From Anthonomus grandis grandis (lineage: Eukaryota > Arthropoda > Insecta > Coleoptera > Curculionidae), in the NCBI RefSeq assembly GCF_022605725.1, contig NC_065546.1, forward strand, positions 41,040,227 through 41,104,226: 64,000 nt of DNA, given 5' to 3'. Numbering within the stretch: the first letter of the stretch is position 1; each line of letters opens with the position of its first letter. Position numbers and translations under genes: made by a program. Under the pieces are notes generated by a model, which saw nothing but the letters and a program-made list of their open reading frames with translations, had not been told where the DNA came from and did not search any database. This document shows, in pieces, positions 45,460 through 56,959 of this stretch.

Positions 45460-46569
45460 AAGATTCTTTACAGTTGTTGAGCCTGAACTACGACCAAAAA
45501 TATAAATAATATTGTTTTTCATAATATATTTTTTTTTATTATTGTTTATTTTATTTTATTATTTTTTACGTTTAGTCTTAACAATGAGAAAAATTGCAAA
45601 TTATTTTAAAATGTTATAATGATTATTCAATAAGAACCTACATCATCTTATTATTGAGGAAGAGAATTATTTTATTACGTTTTTCGAGGATTACGGAGTC
45701 TCAAATATATAACTCTATGAATAAATTTTAATTTTTAGATATTCTTCTTCATTAATTATTTCCAATTATAGGCTTAAGTTCTCTTGAATTATCAGTGGGC
45801 TTATTAAATTATACCCACAACTTCACTTTATTATTCTATTTCAGTTCATTTTTCAAAATCCTTTACCTATTGTTACTACAAATACAGACTTTTGTTTTAC
45901 TAAAATTTCACTTTAATAATCCTCTACCCTGCTTTATTACAGTATAACTACCAACAACGGTTTCTTTGTATGATAATTTCATCCTTTCCATTTGAAAATT
46001 AAGATTAAATAAGGTATTCGAAACTGCTGAGAAAACCACCGGCACGTCTCTTTTAACTTTAATATTTTAACTCTGCGCCCTGTGTTTGTATTCCTAACGA
46101 TCTGGAGAATATCTTGAGAAAGTTATGAGGGGACTTAATAAGGCTGAGTTAAGAGCTTAATGTTATTATAAATTTTCAGCATTGTCTCTTCTTAGAAATG
46201 ATTAGGTTGAAATAGAACCGTGGAGAATTTGGCTGCTTATTACAACATAATACAAGAACAGATTTTATAATAGGTTAATTTCAAACGCAAATGAATACGT
46301 TTTTAAAACAGTATAAAAAAAATGTTCATCCAAATTCGTTGACATTTTTGTATTCTTGACTCCGAAAGATAAATTAAAAATTAAATAGTTTTAGGCAATA
46401 GCAAGTGAAAAAAAAAATATTAAAAATTTCTTCAATTTCCACAAAAAACTTATTAGTAAGTGTTTTTTTTTGTTTTCCTCTTAATTAAATCGCTCATTAT
46501 TAACAACCATCAATTTGCTGAATCTAATGAATTATCAGAGTAACTTAGCAATTTTTTTGTTTGTTTCAG
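45460..46569. other. Intronic DNA before the TM exon, no gene
   Basis: AT-rich, with poly-A/T runs and no supported coding frame. It ends in the TTTCAG acceptor of the host exon. Confidence 0.5.
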
Positions 46570-46707
46570 GGTGGTGAAAATTTCGTATTGACTGATGACC
46601 ACATTGTGATAATCATGGTTATCTTCTCGTTGATTTTAGCTGGGATGTTTATAACTTTCGTCTATAACTGTATAAAGAAGCTTCTAAGGGACCATAAAAC
46701 TATCAAA
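46570..46707 (+). CDS. Neto-like receptor, transmembrane exon
   Basis: The TTTCAG acceptor (46564-46569) and GTAAGT donor (46708) bound 138 nt, exactly 46 codons in phase 0. It reads GGENFVLTDDH, then about 22 hydrophobic residues (IVIIMVIFSLILAGMFITFV), then YNCIKKLLRDHKTIK, a basic stop-transfer segment. It would follow the LDLa exon directly as ...EEGCH-GGENF, leaving the short membrane-proximal linker expected of Neto. The cytoplasmic tail exons, which in Neto carry the intracellular interaction sequences, were not found downstream in this window. The 19.9-kb intron upstream makes assignment to the same gene an inference. Confidence 0.6.
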
Positions 46708-47297
46708 GTAAGTTTTTATTGGTGTAGTTGTAGGGTAGACTTTTTTTATTAGCGAAGAAATTATTTATGAACACCGGTTGTTGTTGAATCCCCCGGTGGC
46801 ACTCGATGCGTATTCCATATGTAAATAGATAATACTTATTTACAGTAATGACTTTCCGTTAACATAGAACATTACACTATATGCATCTTAAAAACAAAAT
46901 TATTGTATCAAATAGTCTAATTCTTATAAAATCTGTTTTGACAATCTGTTACTGGAAAATACATTTTAAAAAAAATACCATATTAGTATTCAAACATAGC
47001 ATCAAATACCAACTTCATCCTAATATCATAATATCAAAATTAGGTAGCAAAATTTTTCGTACCAACGTTTTTCATACTTTTTGGTCTCTATGAGGAGTCA
47101 TTTTAACGTCCTTATTTAAAGTGATGTACAAATGTCACATCCAAAATGACGTCAATGAGTCGTACTATATATCGGCTAAAGTACGTCTTAAATGGAATGG
47201 CAAAACATGCCTGAAAGAAGTTAAATATTTATATAGGACGAGGTTAAAAGACTTGTAGTTTTTTACATATTATACTTATATGTAAGTATACTTAATG
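46708..47297. other. Intronic/flanking DNA, no gene seen
   Basis: Starts with the TM-exon donor. No further in-phase exon with convincing borders was recognised here. Confidence 0.4.
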
Positions 47298-47397
47298 TCT
47301 AAATTCATTTAAAATTCAGGGGTGTGTTCGAAAAAAAAATGCTCGGACCCGTCGTTTTTTATTTCAAGTTGCGCATTTTTGTACGTGTATGTATATA

Positions 47398-48842
47398 CAG
47401 GGTTGCTCAAAAATAAATTACGACCATCAACTTTTTCAAATGAAAGCACCTTTTTTTTGATTTGTAATCTTGAATTCTACGTATGTTTCATGCATCATGT
47501 CCTATACCTAAAGTCAACGATTATCGAAAAAAAGACGACCAAACATTATTATTGAAGTTCACCTTACGATCCCTGAGAATTTTTATACAGAGCTAAATTA
47601 CATTTATTCGTGTTTTTTTATTGTTGGCTGGTGACCCTGTATTTTCATAGAAACTGTATGACAGTTGTAAGCCAAACAAATATTGTCAAGTGTGAAGTGT
47701 ATGAGCAAAGTTGCGGTTTTTACAATGGTAAAGTTAACGGAACAAGAAAAAATTGAAATTCTGTGCATGGTTGGGTTTGGTGATAGAACTCGTACTCAAA
47801 GAGAAGCTGCTCAATTATTCAATGAAATCCTGATCGTCCTCCGATATGTCAAAAGTCAAAAGGTGAGTAGAATAGAGGCTAAATTTAGAGAATTCGGTTA
47901 TGTTAGAAATCTGCCGAAATCTGGTCGACCTGCTCGAGATGAAAATGAACAACGTGACGTTTTGCTTTCTTTGGAAGAAAATCCATGCACTCCTCTGTCG
48001 CAGATTAGGGCAAATTTACACATGGCGAAATCTATAATTCACCGAATAGTTAAAAAGCACAAATACCACCCCTACAAAGTTATTCCTGTGCAAGGGTTAT
48101 TTGATGACGATTTCGATAGGCGAAATGAGTTTTGTGAACGCTTACAAAACATGTGCAATCTAAATAATAATTTAATAACAAATATTATTTTTTCCGATGA
48201 AGCCACGTTCTGTTTGAATGGTAGTGTGAACAGACGAAATTGTCGACATTGGGCAACAGAAAATCCGCATTGGATGATGGAGGTAAACAACCAGTACCCT
48301 CAAAAACTAAATGTGTGGTGTGGAATAGTGCGCGAAAGAGTAATAGGTCCCTTTTTCTTTGAACAGAGTTTAACGGGACAAGTGTATCTCGATTTTCTCC
48401 AATTTGAATTAGTTCCAGCATTACTAAATTAATTTCCAAATCCATTGGACCCAGACTATCCTGACGAAGAACTAATTTTCCAGCAAGATGGCGCTCCTCT
48501 GCCCTATGCTGCCACTGTGCGAGCATTTTTGGATGAAACCTTTCCCAATCGGTGGATAGGAATGAGAGAACCCATCGAATGGCCTGCTAGGTTGCCTGAC
48601 CTAACACCAATCGACTTTTTTTTGTGGGGATACCTCAAGTGGAAGGTATTTGTTAATAGGCCAAATAATCTAGACGACTTGAAAGAGAGAATTCGCAGAG
48701 AAGTGAGCGCCATAACTCCGGAAATGATTGAAAATGTGCAACGAAAATTTTTTATTTGCGAAATTCAAAGATGAAATAAAAAAAGGTGCTTTCATTTGAA
48801 AAAATGAAGTTGATGGTCGTAATTTATTTTTGAGCAACCCTG
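47398..48842 (+). mobile_element. DD41D mariner-type element, 1445 bp
   Basis: Flanked by TA (47396-47397, 48843-48844). The TIRs start CAGGGTTGCTCAAAAATAAA and are about 60 bp, with shared ATTACGACCATCAAC and AAATGAAAGCACC. One transposase gene fills the interior. TIR arms are almost identical. Confidence 0.9.
47725..48774 (+). pseudogene. DD41D mariner transposase, one premature stop
   Basis: The ATG at 47725 starts MVKLTEQEKIEIL, an N-terminal helix-turn-helix. An earlier in-frame ATG at 47701 would add 8 residues. The second DNA-binding region is NPCTPLSQIRANLHMAKSII. The catalytic Asps are in IIFSDEATF (about 48195), LIFQQDGAPLPY (about 48487) and LTPIDFFLWGYLKWKVF (about 48615). Exactly 41 residues separate the last two, which defines DD41D (rosa-like). 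A single in-frame TAA at 48430-48432 splits it; the frame is otherwise open to 48774, about 350 codons in all, a normal length for this group. Close to intact. Confidence 0.9.
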
Positions 48843-49118
48843 TATATACAAACTTCACGTACAAAAATGCGCAACTTGAAATAAAAATCGACGTGTCCGT
48901 GCGTTTTTTTTTTCGAAGACACCCCTGAATTTTAAATGAATTTAGATATAACTTTTGGGATGCACTGTATAACAAGGAATACTAATAGTAATTATTGCTT
49001 TTATTTCTTGACTTAAAATTCCTGTCAAAAATCTAATTAAATCAAATCAAAGAACAAAACGTGAAAAGGATGATTGACTTCTCTATTGACATCCCGACAA
49101 ACTTATCAACGTCGATCT

Positions 49119-50130
49119 TGCAATTATAGTGGACGATGGCTATCATGAAAATGATCTGGGTCGTTTTGTTAGGTTGGCTACGTAGCTATCGACGGAAAAG
49201 AAGTGGGAGTTGCTACAAAATCCTTGGATCCCGCCCAGAAATTACTGTTTTAGTTGGAATTACTACTTTGTTGGATTAATATGTACCATGGCTAGTATAT
49301 TCCAAGCGACTAAAAGTCAGGTTTATGGTCAGGCCATATAAGTTCAAAAATATGCATGAAGACTGCGGAAAGCATGCAACGACCAACCTTCACCTAATAG
49401 CGACAAAGGTTGCAAAAAATTTTCTTGGAAATGTTCCTGTAGACATCCAACTGCAAAGTGGACACCAAAAAACAATCGATGAAAATAGACAAATATTGTC
49501 ATCAATTATTTCTTGTATAGTAATTTGCGGTACACCTGATTATGCCTCTTAGGAAAAAACAAACAGATGAGGGTGTTTTAGGGGTTATTAGATTTATTGA
49601 AGTTGAGAATCAATTCCGGAAATGTGCCGTCGCAATTCAGTTTACACATGGTCAAAAATACAAAACGAATTAATAAATTTATGTGGCGAAGTTATTAAGG
49701 AGAATATAATAAGTAAGGTTCAGAAGACCATGGCTTACGCAGTCTTAGCTGATGAAACAGCAGACTTAGCTGGGAAAGAACAGCTGTTAATAGGCATGCG
49801 ATTCTACGACGCAAGCAAAATGAAAATCAGAGGAGAATTTGTAGGGTTCGTTGAACTAAAAGCACAAAATTATTCAACAATTGCCTAAGCAATTGACAAT
49901 TTCTCGATTAGTTCTAACCTCCCAACTAAAGATTGCGATAACTCGCGAGCTGTTGCAATGGATTTGAACAAAGAAATTTCGGTGCCTCGTCTTGCTCACA
50001 AGCAAACACACAGAAGTAATGTAACGCCATTAGACAATGATAACGAATATTGGCGGCGTTTTCTTATAATGCCATACATTGGTTCACTCATTTCATCACT
50101 GAATATTCGATTCTCCCAAGAAAATACTTA
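49119..50130 (+). pseudogene. hAT-type transposase remnant (DUF4371, ZMYM1/THAP12-like)
   Basis: Plus-strand pieces in order are NDLGRFV and KKWELLQNPWIPPRNY (49150-49250) and then HEDCGKHATTNLHLIATKVA..., followed by ENRQILSSIISCIVICG (49350-49535). Next are WSKIQNELINLCGEVIKENII and MAYAVLADETADLAGKEQLL (about 49650-49790, the DUF4371 catalytic start with LADET), and QTHRSN with EYWRRFLIMPYIGSLISSLN (about 50005-50105). The middle of the catalytic domain and the C-terminal dimerisation region are missing, and stops occur at 49550 and 49886. Likely the relic of a hAT transposon; no 8-bp duplications were found. Confidence 0.65.
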
Positions 50131-50301
50131 GAAGAGTTAATGCGTGGCATAGAAGCACCATGGGTGAAGAAAGGTTTACAGGTTTATGTGTGATGAGCAT
50201 ACATCGCATCTATTTAAAAGAAAGCAGTGAGTTTATTAAAAAGACTGTCATAGACAAATTTTGGGCAAATCCGAGATTACTGTTAAATTAATATACATAT
50301 A

Positions 50302-51216
50302 CCGGGTGACACAGAAAAAGGGGAACACTTAATAACTTTTTTATTTTTTAACATAAACAAATGAAATTTGGTATATCGATAAAATATTTATAAGAGCATC
50401 TTCTGACATATTCTATTGCTTACTATCACTTCCGGTTTAACAGGAAGAGACACTAATTTTCTTATTTTTAATGGGACACTTGGTATATTATTACGTATTT
50501 CGATAGAAAATAATATTCTGAAAACAATTATACTCTATTTGCTACTTTTTGTTTAATACTCATAGTAAAAATCATTTTTTAAATTTTAAAATAGGGTGCT
50601 ATGAACGCGTTGAAAGTTTTAATTTTTAATTAAGTAATCACGGAAACATATTTTTCATTGCATTTTATGACTTTACACGTCTATTTAAAATGCCCAAACA
50701 ATTAATTTTGGCATTTGCTTTATTTTTTTAAATAGTACATTATTGAAAACGACCGCTTTTGAAATGCGGTTTATTTTTCCGAATAATTTGATATTTATAT
50801 TTTTAATACTTTCATTAGACAAGAAGGTGGTTGTTTCGAACAATACATATAAAAAGTTTATATTAAAATAATTTATAAACCTCATATTTTTTCTGTTTGT
50901 TTACTGCTTGGGTGTGTATCTATGTTATATTACGCAAATGTTAAATAAAATATGTAGTATTAAGATACTGAAAAAATATTGCATTGAAAAATGTATTTTT
51001 TTATTCTCAAAAAGTAATCTGACGTTTGATAAAATATAATGTCCCATTTAAAATAAGAAAGTTGGTGTCTCTTCCTGTTAAACCGGAAGTGATGGAAAAC
51101 AATAGAATATGTCAAAAGATGCTCTTATAACTATTCTATCGATATACCAAATTTCATTTGTTTATGTTAAAAAATAAAAAAGATATTAGGTGTTCCCTTT
51201 TTTCTGTGTCACCCGG
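50302..51216. mobile_element. MITE with long inverted repeats and TA duplication
   Basis: It is flanked by TA (50300-50301, 51217-51218). The ends start CCGGGTGACACAGAAAAA and the arms match over about 190 bp with few differences, including CATCACTTCCGGTTTAACAG. The centre (about 50490-51020) is AT-rich and non-coding. This is a non-autonomous, Tc1/mariner-like element. Confidence 0.85.
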
Positions 51217-51607
51217 TATGTCAAAAAAATAAAATCCTAAGTTTTTCACGAAATTCACATTTTGAAAGCATTTCCAGCCCAGCAGCTGAAAATGAAAGAA
51301 TATTTTCCGGGTCTGACTACCCATTTTTGCGATGTATGTGTTAAGGAAACCCGGCCATTTTTCACAATTAGGGACTCATATTTCTTTCTACGAATTTGTT
51401 CCCGAAGCCCATGAAAGGCAGTAAAGCAAGTTGAACGTATATGAGCTGCCCGTTTGTCTCTGTACTTTTAATGCATTCATTTTATTATATATAAAAAGTA
51501 AAATAAAATTACGCGTTTAACGAAAATAAGAAGATTAAGTCTTTTATAAACTGATTTTAACTGGCTTTTTTTTGTAAACTAATTAATTTAGACATATTAT
51601 TAAAAGA

Positions 51608-51890
51608 TTTTTTTTTCGATATCGAACTTAGTACCCTTGGGCCTTGTTCTCATAGCTATAACGAAAATGCCAGGTTATAATGAGATAAGAGCAAATTATA
51701 AGAAAATGCAATTATTGTTTACTACCGCAAATTAATTTTTGAAAATGACAGATTTCGAATAGTAAGAAAGCCACGACCGAGATATCAAACTTCTAAATTT
51801 GAGATTTTTGATTTTCTAATACCTTCAGGCATGGCTTTTTTTCATCAAAACATTTCTTTCTTCGATATCAAATTAACTATAATAAATAAT
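51608..51890. repeat. Degenerate 240-280-bp repeat units, cluster 1
   Basis: The unit head TTCGATATCGAACT, followed by CCTTGTTCTCAT and an ACGAAAATGCCAG block, begins at about 51608. A second head (TTCGATATCAAATTAACTAT) begins at about 51851. Related heads occur at 55401, 55681 and, weaker, 60200. Confidence 0.5.
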
Positions 51891-52842
51891 AATAAACTAA
51901 TAATAATATTCGTTATTAAGCACTTGGCGAATACATTCAATATGTTAATACATAAACTGTACATCACGTAACACTTACTATTTCTAATTACGTGATGAAG
52001 TCGCTTTTGATTTCTAATGAAAGAGATTTGAAAACTTGCAATCCTTCAAAAAATTATGATTTCTGTAATAAAGCTGATCTAACTTTTGACATTTAATTTT
52101 CTTTTTACAGATATAAGGGCGTAAATCAGTGCTCGAGTTTATAAATTAAATTTGCCTAAAGAAGATTCTGCTTCACAGGAAGTCATTTTAATATTTGAGG
52201 CTTTTAATTGATAGGTATAAGTTTATTACAGTTAAGAAAAATTCGCATTACTTTATTTTGTGGAAATTATATTTGATTCAAGTGTTCTTGAGACCATAGT
52301 ATAAGTAATGAGTCAAAGAGTAAGTAAAGTGCGGTAAAATAATAGCAGTAGAGGTTCTCCAAAAAAATCCAACTTCCTTGGCAATCTTTTTACAAATATA
52401 ATTTACATGAATATTTATTTGTTGATCCAAGAGTATCTCTAAATTTACATAGATTTAAAAGTTTTGCATTACCTTGTTTTTATACTAAGAAGTTCTGTAG
52501 CGTTTGCAATTTTTATGGGCCTATTTGTCCATGTATAATATTTGTCGCATATTTGTAGCGCGACAAAAATGTTAATTTTTTTAAAATCCATTTTTGCTTC
52601 GATTATTAAAGTCAAAACAGTTTTATTACTTTGACTTTACGTATAAAGATACCTCGACAATTCATATGTGACATTGCACGTGCAAGTCATTGCTTTACTT
52701 GAAAAACACAACTCTCAAAGGTTTGAGGTTAATACAGATGTCAAAGTGATATATCTCACACTTGGAATCACTATTTTCAAAATTAAATCTCTTCATTGAG
52801 AGGAGATAGATACCATAACATGATGTATAACAACAATTGTTT

Positions 52843-54196
52843 AAAATCAACGCTTATCAATGTCAATTCTCAATGTCATGTTTAAAAATTTTATAGATTA
52901 CAATTTTTAAACATTTATCACTAATGGAAAACTTTACCAATCAAGAATTGGCGGATATGCATTTGGCATACGGAGCAACAAACTGCAATGCACGAGCAGC
53001 ATCGCGGTTGTATCATGATCGTTATCCCGAACGACAGTATCTTGGATACAAAAACTTTATTGCGGTTCATCGTCGGCTCGCTGAGACAGGCATGTTTAAG
53101 ACCAAGATGCATGATGCTGGTGTTGCTCGAACCGTAAGAACGGTCGAATTTGAAGAAGAGGTGCTTCAGCGAGTTGCCGATGAACCATCAAATAGCACAC
53201 GTGACGTCGCTAAGAATATGAATACGAGTAACGCTTCTGTCTGGCGGGTACTACACGAACAACAACTTCATCCTTACCACTTCCAGAAAGTTCAAGGTAT
53301 AACTGCAGCCGATTATCATCCTAGAGTTCAATTTTGTCGATGGCTTCTGGATCACATCATTGCACAACCAAATTATTTACGATATGTTTTGTGGACCGAT
53401 GAAGCCTCTTTCACAAGATACGGTATTTTTAATAGTAGGAATAGCCATGTTTGGGACGAAGAAAATCCTTATGCAATTTTTCCAAGAATACATCAGATTT
53501 GTTGGTCTGTCAACGTATGGGCAGGCATTGTTGATGATTATTTAATTGGGCCATACCTTCTACCGGAACGGTAAACAGGACCTATTTATCTGCGTTTCTT
53601 GGAGGAAGTTCTCCCAAAACTCCTTGAAAATGTTCCACTAAACGTTAGACAGCAAATGTGGTTTCAGCATGATACAGCGCCGGCTCACTTTGCTGTACAA
53701 GTACGCGAGTATTTGGCTCAGCGGTTTGGGCACCGTTGGATTGCCAGAGGTGGAGTTTCTTGGCCTCCTAGGTAATCCGATTTAACGTCGCTCGATTTTT
53801 TCTTGTGGGAACATGTAAAGTCTTTAGTCTACGAAACTTCAATAGAATCAGAGCTAGACTTAATTGGACGAATAACAGCAGTATTTGAAATTATTTAAAA
53901 CGAGGATCAAATTTTTAGTGTAGTTTGCCGAAATCAGGTGCGGCGTGTAAATCGGTGTATTCAGATTGGAGGAAGACATTTTGAACAATTGTTGTGATGG
54001 TATCATATACAAAAGGTAAAAATAAATGCATCAGATCCTATTTAGGTAATTAATATTTTTTCTAAATTTAAACGCGTCTTAGGGCCGTAGTGGCGTAGTG
54101 ACACATTTCCGGACATGGGTGCCTATACTCAAATGGATTCTACTGTTGCACTAAACAACCGCTAGAAGTTTGATCCCATAGTTCTAAAACACCCTG
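52843..54196 (+). mobile_element. DD41D mariner-type element (copy B), left TIR lost
   Basis: Near-identical to copy A from about 52843 (ACAACAATTGTTTAAAAT) to the right end GTTCTAAAACACCCTG (54196), followed by TA. The outer left TIR present in copy A is absent here, so this copy is truncated at its left end. It lacks the RTE insertion and therefore shows the empty site (GATCCTATTTAGGTAATTAA). Confidence 0.85.
52924..54000 (+). pseudogene. DD41D-type transposase with DUF4817 N terminus, copy B
   Basis: The ATG at 52924 opens 216 codons: the DUF4817 part (ENFTNQELADMHLAYGA), the helix-turn-helix (NSTRDVAKNMNTSNASVW), and LWTDEASF with the first catalytic Asp (about 53395). A TAA at 53572-53574 interrupts it: CGGTTAACAGG in copy A is CGGTAAACAGG here. 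Beyond it the frame continues through WFQHDTAPAHF (second Asp) to WPPR, a second stop, then LTSLDFFLW (third Asp). It keeps ETGMFKTKM, which copy A lost by frameshift, so the two copies decayed independently. Confidence 0.85.
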
Positions 54197-54198
54197 TA

Positions 54199-55182
54199 TA
54201 ATTATCACGCATAACCCGATAAATATCATAGGTTTAAAAAACGTGTCCCCAAAAATGTGGGCATTTCTCGGATTTAGGTAGAAAATAAAATAGTAATATG
54301 GAACTTTCCTATAAAAAAAAATTACTATAGGCCGTCCCTTTAAATACAGCCTCTTAAGGACGCCGCAGTTTTTCTTGCATAACTTTTGAAGTAGATATAA
54401 TTTTTTAAAAAATGTACGTGAAAAACACCACTATGGGCCTCTAAAAATGGAGTCGTTAAAATAGATTCACCTTGTTTATTTTACCAGGGCCGGACTAGGT
54501 TGTATATTATGATACTTTAATTTTTAACACCATGTATGATCAAGGCTCTGAAATAATAATTTATGGGTAGTTTAATCCTTAAACTAAAGAAAAAGCACTC
54601 TTATTCATTATGGACAAAATGAACGTTTTTGAAGACAAAAAAATAAGAATTCACTGTTTTATTTTAATTAAAAAGAAACATAAAATGTTCTTTTTTCAGC
54701 GATGCGACAGTTATTAAAATTATAGAGAAAATCCATTTTAAGTTGTTTAATCTGCAAAAGTACATGTTTTTAAAAATGCAGTATGGTTCTTACAAAAACA
54801 ACCTGGAAAAAAATGGAAACTGAAAAAAATGTCTTTGCATCTTTTTATCGGCATTTTTTGTTTTTCTAAACGCACCATTGTTGCAAATGTTTCCATGGTA
54901 CACAATAAACAAATGCCTATCTTTAAAAATTTGCCATCTTTCACGTTGTTAATACATTGATCCTTTATTTCGATAATAATTTATTGATTTTTGAATTTCT
55001 TGGTGAATTTGATTTGAATTAAGTCGAAATAATGATTCTAGGTTTATTGAGTATGCTTGTATGGCCTTGCGTCTTGCAATGTATTGTAGGCTAAAAGGTT
55101 GTACGAAGAAGAATTTACTAACCGTACTTTTTAAAATCAAAAGACATTTCAACGAATTTACCAACATCTAAGGGAAACTGAC
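54199..55182. other. No gene recognised
   Basis: Sequence after copy B. Frames at 54747-54944 and 54949-55167 (minus) have no motifs, and the latter overlaps the start of a foldback repeat. Confidence 0.4.
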
Positions 55183-55340
55183 AAAGTCCAGTGCAACGAT
55201 ATATTAGAATGGTCACCCGTCAAAACACCAGCATTTTACTTCTCAAACAATGTAAATAGAAGGTGGATGACATTGTTTAGCAGGTGGAATGCTGGTGTTT
55301 TGATGGGTGACCATTCTAATATATCGTTGCACTGGACTTT
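55183..55340. repeat. 158-bp foldback palindrome with 53-bp arms
   Basis: The arm starting AAAGTCCAGTGCAACGATAT (55183-55235) is inverted at 55288-55340 with a single C/T difference, which would be a G-U pair in RNA. The 52-bp centre contains a further 9-bp inverted pair, AAACAATGT and ACATTGTTT. No coding content and no clear target duplication. Confidence 0.9.
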
Positions 55341-55400
55341 AATATGGTTACATGAATAAATAAATAAATATAAAATAAGAGCATAGATTTTTTTACCCAA

Positions 55401-55755
55401 GAATTTTTTTCTTAATATCGAACTAATTATGCCAGGATCTTGTTCTCATCAGATACATCATGAAAATACCAGATTATGTCGGTGGATACGAGCTGATGTG
55501 TGGGAATGAAAAGAACATTTTTAAATTTTACAAAAATTATAAGAGAACTACGATTTTGCGGATAGTCTCATTCACTTTAAAAAAATGAAACTAAGAAAAA
55601 GACGTTGGAAATATGACGATAGATCCCATGGAAGCTGAGCTGTTGACCTTAAAAGTTTGGGATGGAGTTTTGGGAAATATTTTTCTAGATATCGAACTAC
55701 TATACCGGACCCTTGTTCTCATCCAACATATCACGAAGTCACAGTTGTTTATAAA
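55401..55755. repeat. Degenerate 240-280-bp repeat units, cluster 2
   Basis: Two heads about 280 bp apart (near 55401 and 55681) share ATATCGAACTA, ATGCC/ATACC, CTTGTTCTCATC and an ATCACGAA-like word. The second half of the first unit has AAGAGAACTACGA and GCGGATAGTCTCAT, echoed near 61270. Confidence 0.5.
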
Positions 55756-55759
55756 ATAA

Positions 55760-56949
55760 TGAAATAAAATATAAGTAAAAGCTCCAAGTTTTAGTGAATG
55801 GAAGACTATTTCAGAGATAACTAACCCATCCCAAACTCATTCGACTCAAGTGACTTAAAAATTTTCTTAAAAATGTACTTGTATATAATGGAATATACGT
55901 AAAATATCAGAAAAAGTAAATATGGTAGACTTATAAAAAATGCAAAGAAAATCGCAACGTATCTAAAATCACCAGAAAAGAAAGTTTAAGAATAGATTAT
56001 TTTTAACGTCAAAACTAAAGACCTTCTAATATAATGATTTTTTTATTAATTTTACTTAAAAGCTTCTGTGGCTACTAGACTAAAAATGCTTATATAAAAA
56101 AACTGTCACCATCGCAGTGCTACTTAATCAAAACTTAATTACGATGTATAAAACGTCATAAGCTTACTGGTAAAATCGATATAGGGACCTAAAAGCTCTG
56201 GTAAGTAGATTATTTATCCCATTAAAAAGTGAAATTCATTAGTGAAGCAGTCAAAGCGGTATAAGGTAATAGTTTCATAAGGGAAAAATATGACATTTTC
56301 TGCTGCATTGGTTCAATTAGGATAGAAAAGAATAAATGGAAAGATGAACAAAAAAGAGCTCCCTAATGGATATGGATATTTAAGAACTTTTTAGCAGTTT
56401 ATTTTAAATTAGATTTTATAATTAAGTTATTATAAAAAAAACCCCATTTATGACTAATTGAATATTTTTTCCCTCTTAGTTTATATAAATAATAATAAAA
56501 ATAATAAAAATAATATTAATAATAATAATAAGAATGATAAGCAGAGTTACCGAGACAGCGCTTAAAATGAACAGTACCATGAACGAATCTATAATGCGCA
56601 TTTTTTTTACATTTTTTTAAGGCAACAGATGATTGGCTACAGACAACAGCTACATGTTGAATTTTGCAGAAATTATCCAAATATAAACGTGAGTGAGTAG
56701 AGAGTCCCGGACTAATACGGCATCAGTCTTAGAAACAACTTGATCCCAGGAACCCGAATTAACTCTATTAGAAGAAATATTGCAGCAGAAATAAATCATC
56801 AACAGGCCTTAAACGAAATAAGGGAAAATTCGCCAGACAATGATTAATAAACAACATTTAGTGAATGCAACCTCGATAGTGAATGGCTGGATGAAGAACG
56901 ACCAAAGTACTAAATATATAATCAAATGGCATTTTTACCATTTTCAGTT
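55760..56949. other. No gene recognised
   Basis: AT-rich with a short AATAAT run near 56490-56530. The last 200 bp may be the eroded 5' continuation of the LINE that becomes readable at about 56950. Confidence 0.4.
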
Positions 56950-56959
56950 AATGCAATAA

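Larger units (their letters stand above)
26660..46569 (+). other. 19.9-kb intron of the Neto-like gene, filled with transposons
   Basis: It is bounded by GTAAGT (26660) and TTTCAG (ends 46569). Phases agree (0/0) between the LDLa and TM exons. It holds the mariner-type derivative at 26.7 kb, the gypsy/Tigger nest, an RT fragment and the DD41D/RTE nest. That the two exons belong to one gene is inferred from orientation, phase and the CUB-LDLa-TM order; no transcript evidence is available here. Confidence 0.6.
47305..48966. repeat. Outer inverted-repeat arms flanking a DD41D element
   Basis: The left arm (47305-47397) and right arm (48843-48966) are inverted copies sharing CAAGTTGCGCATTTTTGTACG and AATTCATTTAAAATTCAGG. 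The right arm runs on to a mariner-like end, GGGATGCACTG followed by TA (48967-48968); the left outer end is lost. The two arms meet exactly at the inner element's TA, so the inner element occupies the centre of the palindrome. Confidence 0.75.

Noticed and set aside
49325..49888. hAT fragments as a host ZMYM1-like gene
   Set aside because: In-frame stops, missing catalytic middle and no splice signals indicate a transposon relic.
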